Source: Bacteroidota bacterium (GTDB taxonomy: Bacteria > Bacteroidota > Bacteroidia > AKYH767-A > 2013-40CM-41-45). From it: DNA of 41,570 nt. The position numbers and the translations under genes are program-made. A model generated the notes under the pieces. That model was not told where the DNA came from. It saw only the letters and a program-made list of their open reading frames with translations, and made no database searches. The stretch's first letter is position 1, and each line of letters opens with the position of its first letter. The DNA lies in NCBI GenBank assembly GCA_003151745.1, contig PLYJ01000096.1, positions 1-41,570 on the forward strand, read 5' to 3'. This document shows, piece after piece, positions 9,468 through 16,307 of this stretch.

Positions 9468-10017
9468 CCAGGTGTGCCGGTTTTTTGCGTTTGAGCGATT
9501 TAAAAAAAGAAGGCGTTAAACCTGTTATCTTTTTAAATTGATCGGAAAGATGTGCCACACTGCCGAAATGGAGCTTCGAAGCAATTTCAGCAAGGGTGAG
9601 TTCGTCATAAATGATTAGCTCTTTTACCCGTTCAATTGTATGAATAAGAATGAACTGTTCTATAGTGGTTCCTTCTGTTTCTGAAAAAAGATTGGACAGG
9701 TAAGTATAGTCGTAATCTAATTTTTCACGCAGGTATTCTGAAAAATTTGTTTCGGGCAACTCATCAGTATAATGAACCATTTGGATAATTACATTTTTTA
9801 TTTTTTCAAGCAGCACGGCTTTTTCATCGTCCATTAATTCAAAGCCTGTTTGATGTAAAGCCATCTTTATTTGATCGTGCTGCAGCTTGGCAATATCTTC
9901 CATCAGCTCCACTTCTCCAAAACCAACGCTCTTATAATCCAGTTCCAGTTTCATTAATTCTTCTTTCACTATCATTTTGCAGCGAATGCTTACCATATAT
10001 TTTATGTACAGTTTCAT
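9454..10017 (-). CDS. AraC-family transcriptional regulator with HMA-like N-terminus
   Basis: This is a 187-residue DNA-binding protein. Residues about 95-180 form the AraC/XylS double helix-turn-helix (ERVKELIIYDELTLAEIASKLHF, then SVAHLSDQFKKITGLTPSFFK). The N-terminal about 70 residues (MKLYIKYMVSIRCKMIVKEEL) resemble a heavy-metal-associated fold found in a common Bacteroidota AraC group. From memory those proteins carry CxxC at this point; here the first cysteine is serine (SIRC), so metal binding may be lost. It has its own TATCTTTG -7 box (10039-10046). It lies among three genes that share a 40-bp upstream element, so it is the obvious candidate regulator of them. Confidence 0.88.
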   Translation of the reverse strand: MKLYIKYMVSIRCKMIVKEELMKLELDYKSVGFGEVELMEDIAKLQHDQIKMALHQTGFELMDDEKAVLLEKIKNVIIQMVHYTDELPETNFSEYLREKLDYDYTYLSNLFSETEGTTIEQFILIHTIERVKELIIYDELTLAEIASKLHFGSVAHLSDQFKKITGLTPSFFKSLKRKKPAHLVICE

Positions 10018-10038
10018 TTGCGTTATTAATTAGCAAAA

Positions 10039-10046
10039 CAAAGATA
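10039..10046 (-). promoter_or_regulatory. Predicted -7 box for the AraC-family gene
   Basis: The minus strand reads TATCTTTG, matching TAnnTTTG, 22 bp before the ATG. A TTG about 20 bp upstream could serve as the -33 element. Confidence 0.5.
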
Positions 10047-10134
10047 CTTACTAATTTTTTGCCAAACAAAAAAAATCCTCCTAACACATCGCGAGGTAAA
10101 TGGGCTGTGCCACGTGGAGCAAAAATTAATGGAG

Positions 10135-10171
10135 TCCCGCAGCCCGACACATCGGGGCAGCCCGTGCAGGA
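10135..10171. repeat. TCCCGCA...TGCAGGA hairpin repeat, imperfect copy
   Basis: The outer arms TCCCGCA and TGCAGGA (one mismatch) enclose a nested CCCGA/TCGGG hairpin. It resembles the perfect TCCCGCA/TGCGGGA hairpins at 8869, 37706 and 37924. Confidence 0.4.
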
Positions 10172-10224
10172 TTATTTTAAAATGCCAATCCGGTTAAAAA
10201 AGAAAAAAACCAATTTCTACATAT

Positions 10225-10257
10225 AAAACCGGCGAAGTTTGAATCTTCGCCGGTTTT
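10225..10257 (-). terminator. Strong rho-independent terminator after the PepSY-like gene
   Basis: A perfect 13-bp stem (AAAACCGGCGAAG / CTTCGCCGGTTTT) with a 7-nt loop lies 22 bp after the stop of the PepSY-like gene. A/T runs on both sides make it usable in either direction. Confidence 0.92.
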
Positions 10258-10278
10258 TATCACCACTCAAACCAAACA

Positions 10279-10710
10279 TTATTTTTTCTTTGACTTAATA
10301 AAGGTGCCACTTGCATCAAAAGTCAAAAGCATATCCTTTACTTTTGCTTTATACGTTACTGTGCCGCTTGCATCCGTTGCTTTGAACGCTTTTTTCACTT
10401 CATCTTCTTTGTAATTTTGCTTTACATACGACATGACAGGGGCAGGCAGAGCAGATGCTTTTATTTCCATTTTCGATTCAATTAAATTTCCTGAAGCATC
10501 ATAGATGGCAAACATGTTCACACTGCCTTCTTTATACGCTCCTTCGTAATTGTTTCCGTCTTTAAGCTTCCATTCAACATTTTTTACAGACGAGTGAGCC
10601 TGGTTAAAAGCCGTAGTAACAGCAGCCGGAGCATTCGTGGCTTTCATTTTCTGCGCCTGCACCTGCGTCATCATTCCCGCAATTGCGAGCAATAGCATTA
10701 ACTTTTTCAT
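10279..10710 (-). CDS. Secreted PepSY-like protein
   Basis: This is a 143-residue exported protein. The N-terminus is a clear signal peptide (MKKLMLLLAIAGMMTQVQAQ). The mature part matches the Bacteroidota PepSY-like (DUF2874) type: APAAVTTAFNQAHSSVKNVEWKLKDGNNYEGAY, then PVMSYVKQNYKEDEVKKAF, with alternating strands. Such proteins are periplasmic and of unknown exact role. The promoter region carries copy 2 of the shared 40-bp element, and a strong terminator follows, so it is probably a monocistronic, regulated gene. Confidence 0.88.
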   Translation of the reverse strand: MKKLMLLLAIAGMMTQVQAQKMKATNAPAAVTTAFNQAHSSVKNVEWKLKDGNNYEGAYKEGSVNMFAIYDASGNLIESKMEIKASALPAPVMSYVKQNYKEDEVKKAFKATDASGTVTYKAKVKDMLLTFDASGTFIKSKKK

Positions 10711-10770
10711 TTTATTGGGATTTTATATTTCCGCAACTGGCGGTACAGATGTGAAAATATTTTCACGGAA

Positions 10771-10840
10771 CAAAGGTGTGGGCTTTGATTGCCTTGAATG
10801 TTACATAACTTTTGAAATAAGTTATATCATTCGCACATTG
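10771..10840 (-). promoter_or_regulatory. Shared 40-bp operator plus -7 box, copy 2 (PepSY-like gene)
   Basis: Element 10801-10840 contains TAACTTTTGAAATAAGTTA, a dyad with arms TAACTT and AAGTTA. The minus strand reads CACCTTTG at 10771-10778, exactly 22 bp away, one base off the TAnnTTTG -7 consensus. The PepSY-like ATG is about 60 bp further on. Confidence 0.75.
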
Positions 10841-10879
10841 TGGCTAATATGAATTTATTTTTAATGCGTTTAATTAGAA

Positions 10880-11263
10880 TTAATGCCCTAAAAAATGTTC
10901 CCTGACAAAAGCGTGCTGCTGGTTTTCCGTCATTTTATCAGCTGGTTTGACTTCAATTTTTATATTCGCAAAACGATGATCTCCTTTTAAGATATGGAAC
11001 AAAGTCACTTTCGCATCCGTAGGTCCAAAGAGAATTACTCCCTCATAATTTTTAATAACATCTATTAATTTATTGTAAAATGCTGTTTGTTGGTGCTTCT
11101 CCTTATTATGCATCAGGTTTTCACCTTTATCTAAACTAAACTCCTTTTCTTCATGAGTAATTCTTGACAAACTGATGTTTGCTTCGATGGGATCTGTAGT
11201 GAATTCCATTAAGTGAGCGCTTGAATGATCCATCCAAATGCCTAAGTTTTTTGATGTTGTCAT
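10880..11263 (-). CDS. eRF1-like / host-attachment-like small protein
   Basis: This 127-residue soluble protein begins with KNLGIWMDHSSAHLMEF and contains NYEGVILFGPTDAKVTLFHIL and KIEVKPADKMTENQQHAFVREHF. That order (GIW-D-A near the start, then GP-DAK) resembles the short bacterial eRF1-domain/host-attachment proteins, some annotated as translational machinery proteins; their function is not settled. The assignment is from pattern memory. The upstream region carries copy 3 of the shared 40-bp regulatory element, linking it to the cupin and PepSY-like genes. Confidence 0.75.
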   Translation of the reverse strand: MTTSKNLGIWMDHSSAHLMEFTTDPIEANISLSRITHEEKEFSLDKGENLMHNKEKHQQTAFYNKLIDVIKNYEGVILFGPTDAKVTLFHILKGDHRFANIKIEVKPADKMTENQQHAFVREHFLGH

Positions 11264-11346
11264 ATTGTTTAGTTAATAGTTTATTTTTGCGGCTTCTTCA
11301 AAATTAGCCGCTATTTTGTATTGAGAATACATCCCTCAAAACAATG

Positions 11347-11416
11347 CAAAGGTGACAAGCTTTAAAGCGCCAAGCATTACATAACTTTTGAAATAAGTTG
11401 CATTATTCACACATTT
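11347..11416 (-). promoter_or_regulatory. Shared 40-bp operator plus -7 box, copy 3 (eRF1-like gene)
   Basis: Element 11377-11416 matches copy 2 at about 35 of 40 positions. The -7-like box CACCTTTG (minus strand, 11347-11354) is again exactly 22 bp away. The gene start is about 84 bp downstream. Confidence 0.75.
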
Positions 11417-11474
11417 TAAAATCAAAAATAAAATCCTGACGCAAGCATTTATGCATGGGGGATTAGGGCTATAA

Positions 11475-11500
11475 CCCTGACGAAGTTTAAAACTTCGGGG
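11475..11500. terminator. Hairpin at the end of the nuclease-like gene
   Basis: CCCTGACGAAGTTT pairs with AAACTTCGGGG across a short loop, overlapping the last codons and TAA stop (11487-11489) of the nuclease-like gene. There is no clear T run on the minus strand, so its terminator role is uncertain. Confidence 0.5.
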
Positions 11501-13157
11501 TTTGATTTTCATCATAGTCAGCGAAGATAATTGGCTTCTTAAAGTAAGGGTGTTGAATCATCATAAAAGATTCATCTTCTCCCATAATCATCAATTGCGG
11601 ATACTCGTATTTACCTTCTATGAAGTCCGCTGTTTGTTTCAATGTAATGGCTTTATAAGTGCCGTTGAACATATAAAAGGTTGGTGTGTTTATCAGAAAA
11701 ATGCCTTCAACCTCAATGCCAGTTAAGTCAAGGTCGGTAAGATTGTGTATAATTTTTAAATGTTCTTGTAGCACAGATAAATTTATTTGAAGCCAATTTA
11801 TTTTCTTTTGTAGCTGTGGTTCATAGCTATCAATAAAGTTCGTGTAATCATTTCGGAAACCAACGCTTTCATATCTCGCTCTGTTATATTTTGCATCAGC
11901 TATAAATATTTTCTTTAGCAGGAGGTTAACGATAATAAAGTCAATTTCCCCAGACAGTTCATTATCAATTCTTAAATTAGAACCAGAAGGTTGTCTGAAA
12001 GATTTTATATTTCTGCAATAGAGTAATTCTTTGCTTTTTATTATTTCTTCAATTTTATTTTCAAGTATTTTGTCGTGCTCCATTCCTTTTTTATTTATAA
12101 ATGTTTGCATACATTTTACTGTCAGCCATTCCTTTTGCATTGCATTCCAATGAATAGCATTAGTTGAAAGAACCAGCATGCTCTCCGCAAATTTTTCCCA
12201 ACCTACTAAAGCTCGTTCTTCACCGCCAACATTGTAGATAAGAATTGGTCGGAACATATAGCGCTGTGTGGAGTAGGGTTTAAACACAACATCTTCAATA
12301 GAAAGTTTGTTTTGCCTTGACAGAGTTAATCCAGCATAAAATGTTTCTGCAAGGCTTTGAGATATACCACTCAGTTGAACCAAGTTTAATGGCAGAACAT
12401 GTGGTTGAATCGTTTGAAGTGAAGGGTCGCCTTGACTGTGATGTTTTTTAATTTCAAATATTATTCCGCCTGCGAAATGGTATTCAATTCCAAAACAACT
12501 TTCAATCGCTGCTTTAAGTTCGTGTACTGCCGATTCATCAAATGTTCCTTTTACATAGTCCTCACGAAGCATTGGAAAAAGTTGATTGTAAGTTGTTCCA
12601 TAATGATGTTGCCAATCTACAATCAACAAATCTCTATCATCAAATTTAATATCATGGGATTCTTCAATCATTTTATGCAAAGCAATATAGTCCGCAAAAG
12701 TATATAGCCAAGTTCCCAAATAGAGCAACTCTTGTATTTTATCATCCATTACTCGCAGTTCATCTGTATTTGGGAACTTACCCCATTCTAAATCAATCTC
12801 GCAGCCTTGCTCTAAAATTAATTTTAGAATTCTGCGATACCTTGCGAATTCATTTTCATCAATGCTGTGAAGTTTAAATCCACTCAAGGTTTTTCTATAC
12901 AACTTTATTGATTCCTCGTGTAGCCAAAATATGTAAAGAAAAAACTTGAGAGATTTCTCAGGCAAAAGAAGCTTACGAAACTCATCAGCTAAAAATTGAA
13001 ACCCATCCAATAAAATTGATTCAACCTTTGCATGTTCTGTGAAATTTTGTTTACCGTGATTCGCAATGAGATTTTTGGATAAAGCTGTCCAATACTTATC
13101 CTTTGCTTTATGATCATAACTTATGACTGGAATGCTATCTATTAAAACTCTTGGCAT
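11487..13157 (-). CDS. Orphan PD-(D/E)XK nuclease-like protein, 556 residues
   Basis: I do not recognise the family. It is a 556-residue soluble protein without a signal peptide. Residues 403-425 (GEIDFIIVNLLLKKIFIADAKYN) fit a PD-(D/E)XK active site: E404-x-D406 on one strand and D421-A-K423 on the next. The first 300 residues are helix-rich with many W, Y and F and no known motif. It stands alone, flanked by unrelated small genes, in an AT-richer stretch than the housekeeping blocks. A role in DNA cleavage or phage defence is inferred only from the putative catalytic motif. Confidence 0.85.
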   Translation of the reverse strand: MPRVLIDSIPVISYDHKAKDKYWTALSKNLIANHGKQNFTEHAKVESILLDGFQFLADEFRKLLLPEKSLKFFLYIFWLHEESIKLYRKTLSGFKLHSIDENEFARYRRILKLILEQGCEIDLEWGKFPNTDELRVMDDKIQELLYLGTWLYTFADYIALHKMIEESHDIKFDDRDLLIVDWQHHYGTTYNQLFPMLREDYVKGTFDESAVHELKAAIESCFGIEYHFAGGIIFEIKKHHSQGDPSLQTIQPHVLPLNLVQLSGISQSLAETFYAGLTLSRQNKLSIEDVVFKPYSTQRYMFRPILIYNVGGEERALVGWEKFAESMLVLSTNAIHWNAMQKEWLTVKCMQTFINKKGMEHDKILENKIEEIIKSKELLYCRNIKSFRQPSGSNLRIDNELSGEIDFIIVNLLLKKIFIADAKYNRARYESVGFRNDYTNFIDSYEPQLQKKINWLQINLSVLQEHLKIIHNLTDLDLTGIEVEGIFLINTPTFYMFNGTYKAITLKQTADFIEGKYEYPQLMIMGEDESFMMIQHPYFKKPIIFADYDENQTPKF

Positions 13158-13224
13158 TGTTCATTGTCTATTTGAGATAGGGGTGTGCCAAAAAAAATTA
13201 AAGTGCAAAAGTTTACCGAGTCAG

Positions 13225-13250
13225 CTTGTATAATGAAATTTTTATACAAG
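13225..13250. repeat. Small hairpin between the TPR gene and the nuclease-like gene
   Basis: CTTGTATAA pairs with TTATACAAG across an 8-nt loop. It starts just past the stop of the TPR gene and precedes the nuclease-like gene. No T run follows on the minus strand. Confidence 0.5.
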
Positions 13251-13256
13251 TTTAGT

Positions 13257-14066
13257 TTATTTACAATTCTCTTTTACTGTTTTGTCAGCAAGTCCATATC
13301 CTAACTCTCTGGCTTTAATTAAATCCAAACATCCACTATTTTTTTGCCTAATATTAAATTTTGTAACCCCTCTGTTATAATAAGCTTTTGCATATTTAGG
13401 GTTTATTCCTATTGCTTTGTTATAATCCTCAATAGCTCCTTGATGTTCTTCCATTTCTTCTTTTAAAGCACCTCTATTACAATATGCCACTGCATCATTA
13501 GGGTTTATTTCTATCGCTTTATTGTAGTCTGCTATTGCGCCAGAATAATCTTTTAATTTTTTTTTCGTGTTTCCCCTATTATAATAAACATCCGCATCTT
13601 TAGGATTTATTTCTATCGCTCTATTATAATCTGCTAGCGCCCCTTGAAAGTCTCCTAATTCATCTTTTGTAATGCCTCTATTAAAATAAGCATCTGCGTG
13701 CTTAGGATTTATTTCAATTGCTTTATTATAATCTGCTATTTCATCTAAATTATTTCCTGATTTTGACTTAGCAATTCCTCTGTTAAAATAAACATCTGCA
13801 TCCTTAGGATTTATTTCAATTGCCTTATTATAGTCTGCTATTGCTCCTGAAAAATATTTTAATTTTTCTTTCGCTGTTCCTCTATTACTATAGAACTCTT
13901 CTACCTTAGGATTAATTTCTATTGCCTTGTTATAATCTTTAATTGCGCCTAAATAATCTTTTAATTCTTCTTTTTCAACACCTTTTTTAAAAAAAGACTC
14001 TGCCGTTTGGCTGTAAAGGTTCGTGTTTAAACCAAAAACAAGTATTAAAATAATAGCTTTTTTCAT
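13257..14066 (-). CDS. Secreted tetratricopeptide-repeat protein
   Basis: This is a 269-residue exported protein made of about seven tandem 34-residue TPR units after a signal peptide (MKKAIILILVFGLNTNLYSQ). The units follow the pattern GAIADYNKAIEINPKDADVY plus FNRGIAK, with the canonical W/L-G-Y-A-F-A-P positions. They are so similar to one another (EINPK in nearly every unit) that recent duplication is likely. TPR proteins scaffold protein-protein contacts; no catalytic domain is present. A short C-terminal cap with two cysteines (SGCLDLIKARELGYG, VKENCK) resembles the usual ending of this Bacteroidota type. Confidence 0.9.
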   Translation of the reverse strand: MKKAIILILVFGLNTNLYSQTAESFFKKGVEKEELKDYLGAIKDYNKAIEINPKVEEFYSNRGTAKEKLKYFSGAIADYNKAIEINPKDADVYFNRGIAKSKSGNNLDEIADYNKAIEINPKHADAYFNRGITKDELGDFQGALADYNRAIEINPKDADVYYNRGNTKKKLKDYSGAIADYNKAIEINPNDAVAYCNRGALKEEMEEHQGAIEDYNKAIGINPKYAKAYYNRGVTKFNIRQKNSGCLDLIKARELGYGLADKTVKENCK

Positions 14067-14114
14067 ATTGTGACGTAAATATTGGGGAGCATTACATTTT
14101 AAAATAAGAGATAG

Positions 14115-14363
14115 TTAAGGAATAACAAAAAAAATAGCATACAATAACCCAAAAGAAAATCCAAATAAAATTATACTACCGATAATTTTTAGTGTTGCAA
14201 GGTCTTTAGTGTCCATTTTAATGGGAACAAAATTAAAATTCAATATTGCTGGTCCATTTGACTTTTTATACATTTTAATTGCTTCGCTGAGATTAGTTAT
14301 ACCCCAAATAATAAATATGCCACATAAAATAAAAATAGGTGTATCTTCATTATGATTTTTCAT
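14115..14363 (-). CDS. Small two-helix membrane protein, unknown
   Basis: This 82-residue protein has two hydrophobic segments (IFILCGIFIIWGITNL and IIGSIILFGFSFGLLYAIFFVI) separated by a polar loop. I recognise no family. It lies between the TPR gene and another small membrane-protein gene on the same strand, and may be cotranscribed with the latter, which ends 29 bp upstream of it. Confidence 0.6.
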   Translation of the reverse strand: MKNHNEDTPIFILCGIFIIWGITNLSEAIKMYKKSNGPAILNFNFVPIKMDTKDLATLKIIGSIILFGFSFGLLYAIFFVIP

Positions 14364-14392
14364 TTGTTAGTATTCGCTACTTCATTCTAATT

Positions 14393-14944
14393 TTAATCAT
14401 ATTCATAAATACATTCTTTAAGGAATATAGCAGCCGAGTCTTTCTCACTTTTATGCGTTAATTCTTCGTACTTTAATTTATTTTTTAATTTTTCAGTATA
14501 GCAATTACATATTTTTTGAGAAACAATACTGTCTAATCCGTTGCTTTTTAATGTAGCCTTACAAATACTGAGTTGTGATTTTACCAATTCTTCGGTTGTT
14601 GGTGTAGCTCTTATTTCTTGGGTTACTGGCGCAGCACCAATTTTTGCTTTCTTTTCCCTAAGGTGAAAAGATGTAATCGCAATCATAAAATAGCTGGTTA
14701 ATTTCATGTACCTCAAAAAACTCTTACTTCTTTTGAATACATAAACAGCTATTCCGTATATCACAACACCAAAAACAAGCCAAACAACTGAACTCTGCAT
14801 TTCTAATAAGAATTGCTGAAAATTTACACCATCAATGCTTTCTGATAACATTAGTGGCGGAATTAAAATTAGTCCAGCCATCCATAAAACATACACATAA
14901 GTTTTAATTTTTTTCTTTGGTACTTGCTCGTGTGTTTGTTCCAT
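14393..14944 (-). CDS. Membrane protein of unknown function with cysteine-containing C-terminal domain
   Basis: This 183-residue protein has a lysine-rich cytoplasmic start and three hydrophobic helices (VYVLWMAGLILIPPLML, SSVVWLVFGVVIYGIAVYVF, YFMIAITSFHL). A polar domain of about 75 residues follows, with three cysteines (SICKATL, KICNCYTEKLKNK) and a fourth near the C-terminus (LKECIYEYD). The NCYTEKLKNK...KECI pattern looks like a small extracytoplasmic helical domain with a possible disulfide. Function unknown; it is next to another small membrane protein. Confidence 0.65.
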   Translation of the reverse strand: MEQTHEQVPKKKIKTYVYVLWMAGLILIPPLMLSESIDGVNFQQFLLEMQSSVVWLVFGVVIYGIAVYVFKRSKSFLRYMKLTSYFMIAITSFHLREKKAKIGAAPVTQEIRATPTTEELVKSQLSICKATLKSNGLDSIVSQKICNCYTEKLKNKLKYEELTHKSEKDSAAIFLKECIYEYD

Positions 14945-15298
14945 ATTATTTTTTATTAATTAATGACAAATGTTAAAATAATTATCCAGATTTGAAAATT
15001 ATACCCCGGAAGTTCTGAACTCCGATTTGCGAAGTTTCGCGCGTTTACATGTGCGTTGGTCAACTTCATCATAGAATACAAATATAGAATAAAACCTCAA
15101 CTAAAAGAAAAATCCTCAAACTGAAACAAAAAGCTATTTAATCCAGTTTTCAATTAACCCATACTACACAATCAAGATAATCAATCCATTTTCATCTTAT
15201 CATTTTCAAACTATCAATTATTCAAGCTTAAATAAGGCCATATTAAACAGAGAACACCTCTTTTTCCCTCAAAAAGCAACAATTTTGCGCAAATCAAT
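14945..15298. other. Gene-free AT-rich region before the 21-bp array
   Basis: These 354 bp contain no convincing gene. Two small palindromes are adjacent: CGGAAGTTC/TGAACTCCG (15007-15024) and GCGAA/TTCGC (15029-15040). The rest is low-complexity AT-rich sequence. The last 20 bp contain CAATTTTG, one base off the -7 consensus, in the position of a promoter for the plus-strand frame through the array. Confidence 0.6.
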
Positions 15299-15691
15299 AT
15301 GAAAACGATGCATGATTTCATCAGAGTGATGCATGATTTCGATGAAACGATGCATGACTTCAACGATTTGATGTCCGCTTTCGTCAGGATGATGCATGAC
15401 CTCGTCAGAGTGATGCACGGTTTCATCGAGGCGATACATGGTTTCCACGAAGTGATGCATGGTTTTATCGAAATGATGCATGGCTTCGTTGATTTCATGC
15501 ATGATTTTGTCAGAGTGATGCATGGTTTCATCAGGATGATGCATGATCTCGTTGATTTCATGCATCGTTTCGTTAGTTTGTTGCATGATTTTGGCAGGAT
15601 TGATTGCCATTTTGATGGTCTTTTATTAGAAAATGATAGTCAAAAACATTACTATTTTGAGTTTATAATTAACCATTATAGCGTTGCATGA
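15299..15691 (+). CDS. Possible heptad-repeat protein encoded by the 21-bp array
   Basis: This 130-residue frame is translated from the tandem array and reads about 14 units of M-H-[D/G]-F-[I/V]-x-[V/M/F], ending in a 30-residue non-repeat tail. Hydrophobic residues at unit positions 1, 4, 5 and 7 would give an amphipathic helix with one histidine per unit on one side. Differences between units are often synonymous in this frame (GAT/GAC, GGT/GGC, TTC/TTT, AGA/AGG, GAA/GAG). It ends 13 bp before the ECF sigma gene. However, the complementary strand is also open (15269-15610, MH-rich heptads), as any stop-free 21-bp repeat allows, so coding is not established. Confidence 0.35.
   Translation: MKTMHDFIRVMHDFDETMHDFNDLMSAFVRMMHDLVRVMHGFIEAIHGFHEVMHGFIEMMHGFVDFMHDFVRVMHGFIRMMHDLVDFMHRFVSLLHDFGRIDCHFDGLLLENDSQKHYYFEFIINHYSVA
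15308..15622. repeat. 21-bp tandem array, about 15 units
   Basis: Units of exactly 21 bp run from 15308. Typical members begin ATGCATGATTTC or ATGCATGGTTTC and end with GTG, ATG or TTC. Units 1-14 keep ATGCAT or a one- to three-base variant of it; the last unit is degenerate. There are no indels between units. The period equals seven codons and two turns of B-DNA. A second array with a related consensus is at 32959-33525. Confidence 0.93.
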
Positions 15692-15704
15692 AACTTAAAC
15701 GTTC

Positions 15705-16307
15705 TTGCCCATGCAACTAATAAGCAGTAAATTTGGTCTTGTTATGAGAGATGATGGCTTTACGGACATGAGCGATGAGGAATTGGTGCGGGGCTGCGTG
15801 GATAAAAACAAGCTGGCTCAAAAGATTCTTTACGATAAATATTGCCGTAAGATGATGGGCGTTTGCATGCGTTACGCATCCTGCCATGCAGAGGCGCAGG
15901 ATATGCTGCAGGATGGTTTGATAAAGGTGTATGAAAAAATTAATTCGTTTGGGTTTCAGGGATCGCTGGAGGGTTGGATTAAACGGATTGTGATTAATAC
16001 GTCGCTCGATCATTTACGCAGGAACAAGAATTTGCAAAACCAGGTGGAGATTGAAACACAGGAAGAAACATTGCATTACCACAGCGAAGTGATTGAATCG
16101 TTTTCGGCAAAAGATTTAATGGCGATTATACAGAAGCTGCCGACAGGTTATCGCACGGTGTTTAACCTCTTCGCCATTGAAGGGTATAACCACAGGGAGA
16201 TTGCGGAGATGTTATCTATAACGGAGAGTACGAGCAAGTCGCAATTCAGCAGGGCGAAATCGCATTTGCAGCAAATGGTGTTAGCAGAAAGAGTTTTAGA
16301 ACCATGA
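15705..16307 (+). CDS. ECF-family RNA polymerase sigma factor
   Basis: This extracytoplasmic-function sigma factor redirects RNA polymerase to a stress or surface regulon. The 200-residue protein has sigma region 2 (LYDKYCRKMMGVCMRYA, AQDMLQDGLIKVYEKINSF, GWIKRIVINTSLDHLRR) and region 4 (LPTGYRTVFNLFAIEGYNHREIAEMLSI, STSKSQFSRAKSHLQ). The true start may be a later methionine (MRDDGF or MSDEEL), since the first 20 residues are atypical. Its stop overlaps the ATG of the next gene by 4 bp, the usual arrangement of a sigma factor with its membrane regulator. Confidence 0.94.
   Translation: MPMQLISSKFGLVMRDDGFTDMSDEELVRGCVDKNKLAQKILYDKYCRKMMGVCMRYASCHAEAQDMLQDGLIKVYEKINSFGFQGSLEGWIKRIVINTSLDHLRRNKNLQNQVEIETQEETLHYHSEVIESFSAKDLMAIIQKLPTGYRTVFNLFAIEGYNHREIAEMLSITESTSKSQFSRAKSHLQQMVLAERVLEP

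Noticed and set aside
13225-13250. Rho-independent terminator of the TPR gene
   Set aside because: The hairpin is good, but no T run follows on the minus strand, so it is listed only as a repeat.
15269-15610. Minus-strand heptad protein as the main product of the first array
   Set aside because: Open frames on both strands are expected from a stop-free 21-bp repeat. The minus frame has no promoter-like context that I can see, although it is not excluded.
15308-15622. CRISPR array
   Set aside because: The 21-bp units are directly contiguous and vary throughout; there are no unique spacers, no constant repeat and no cas genes.
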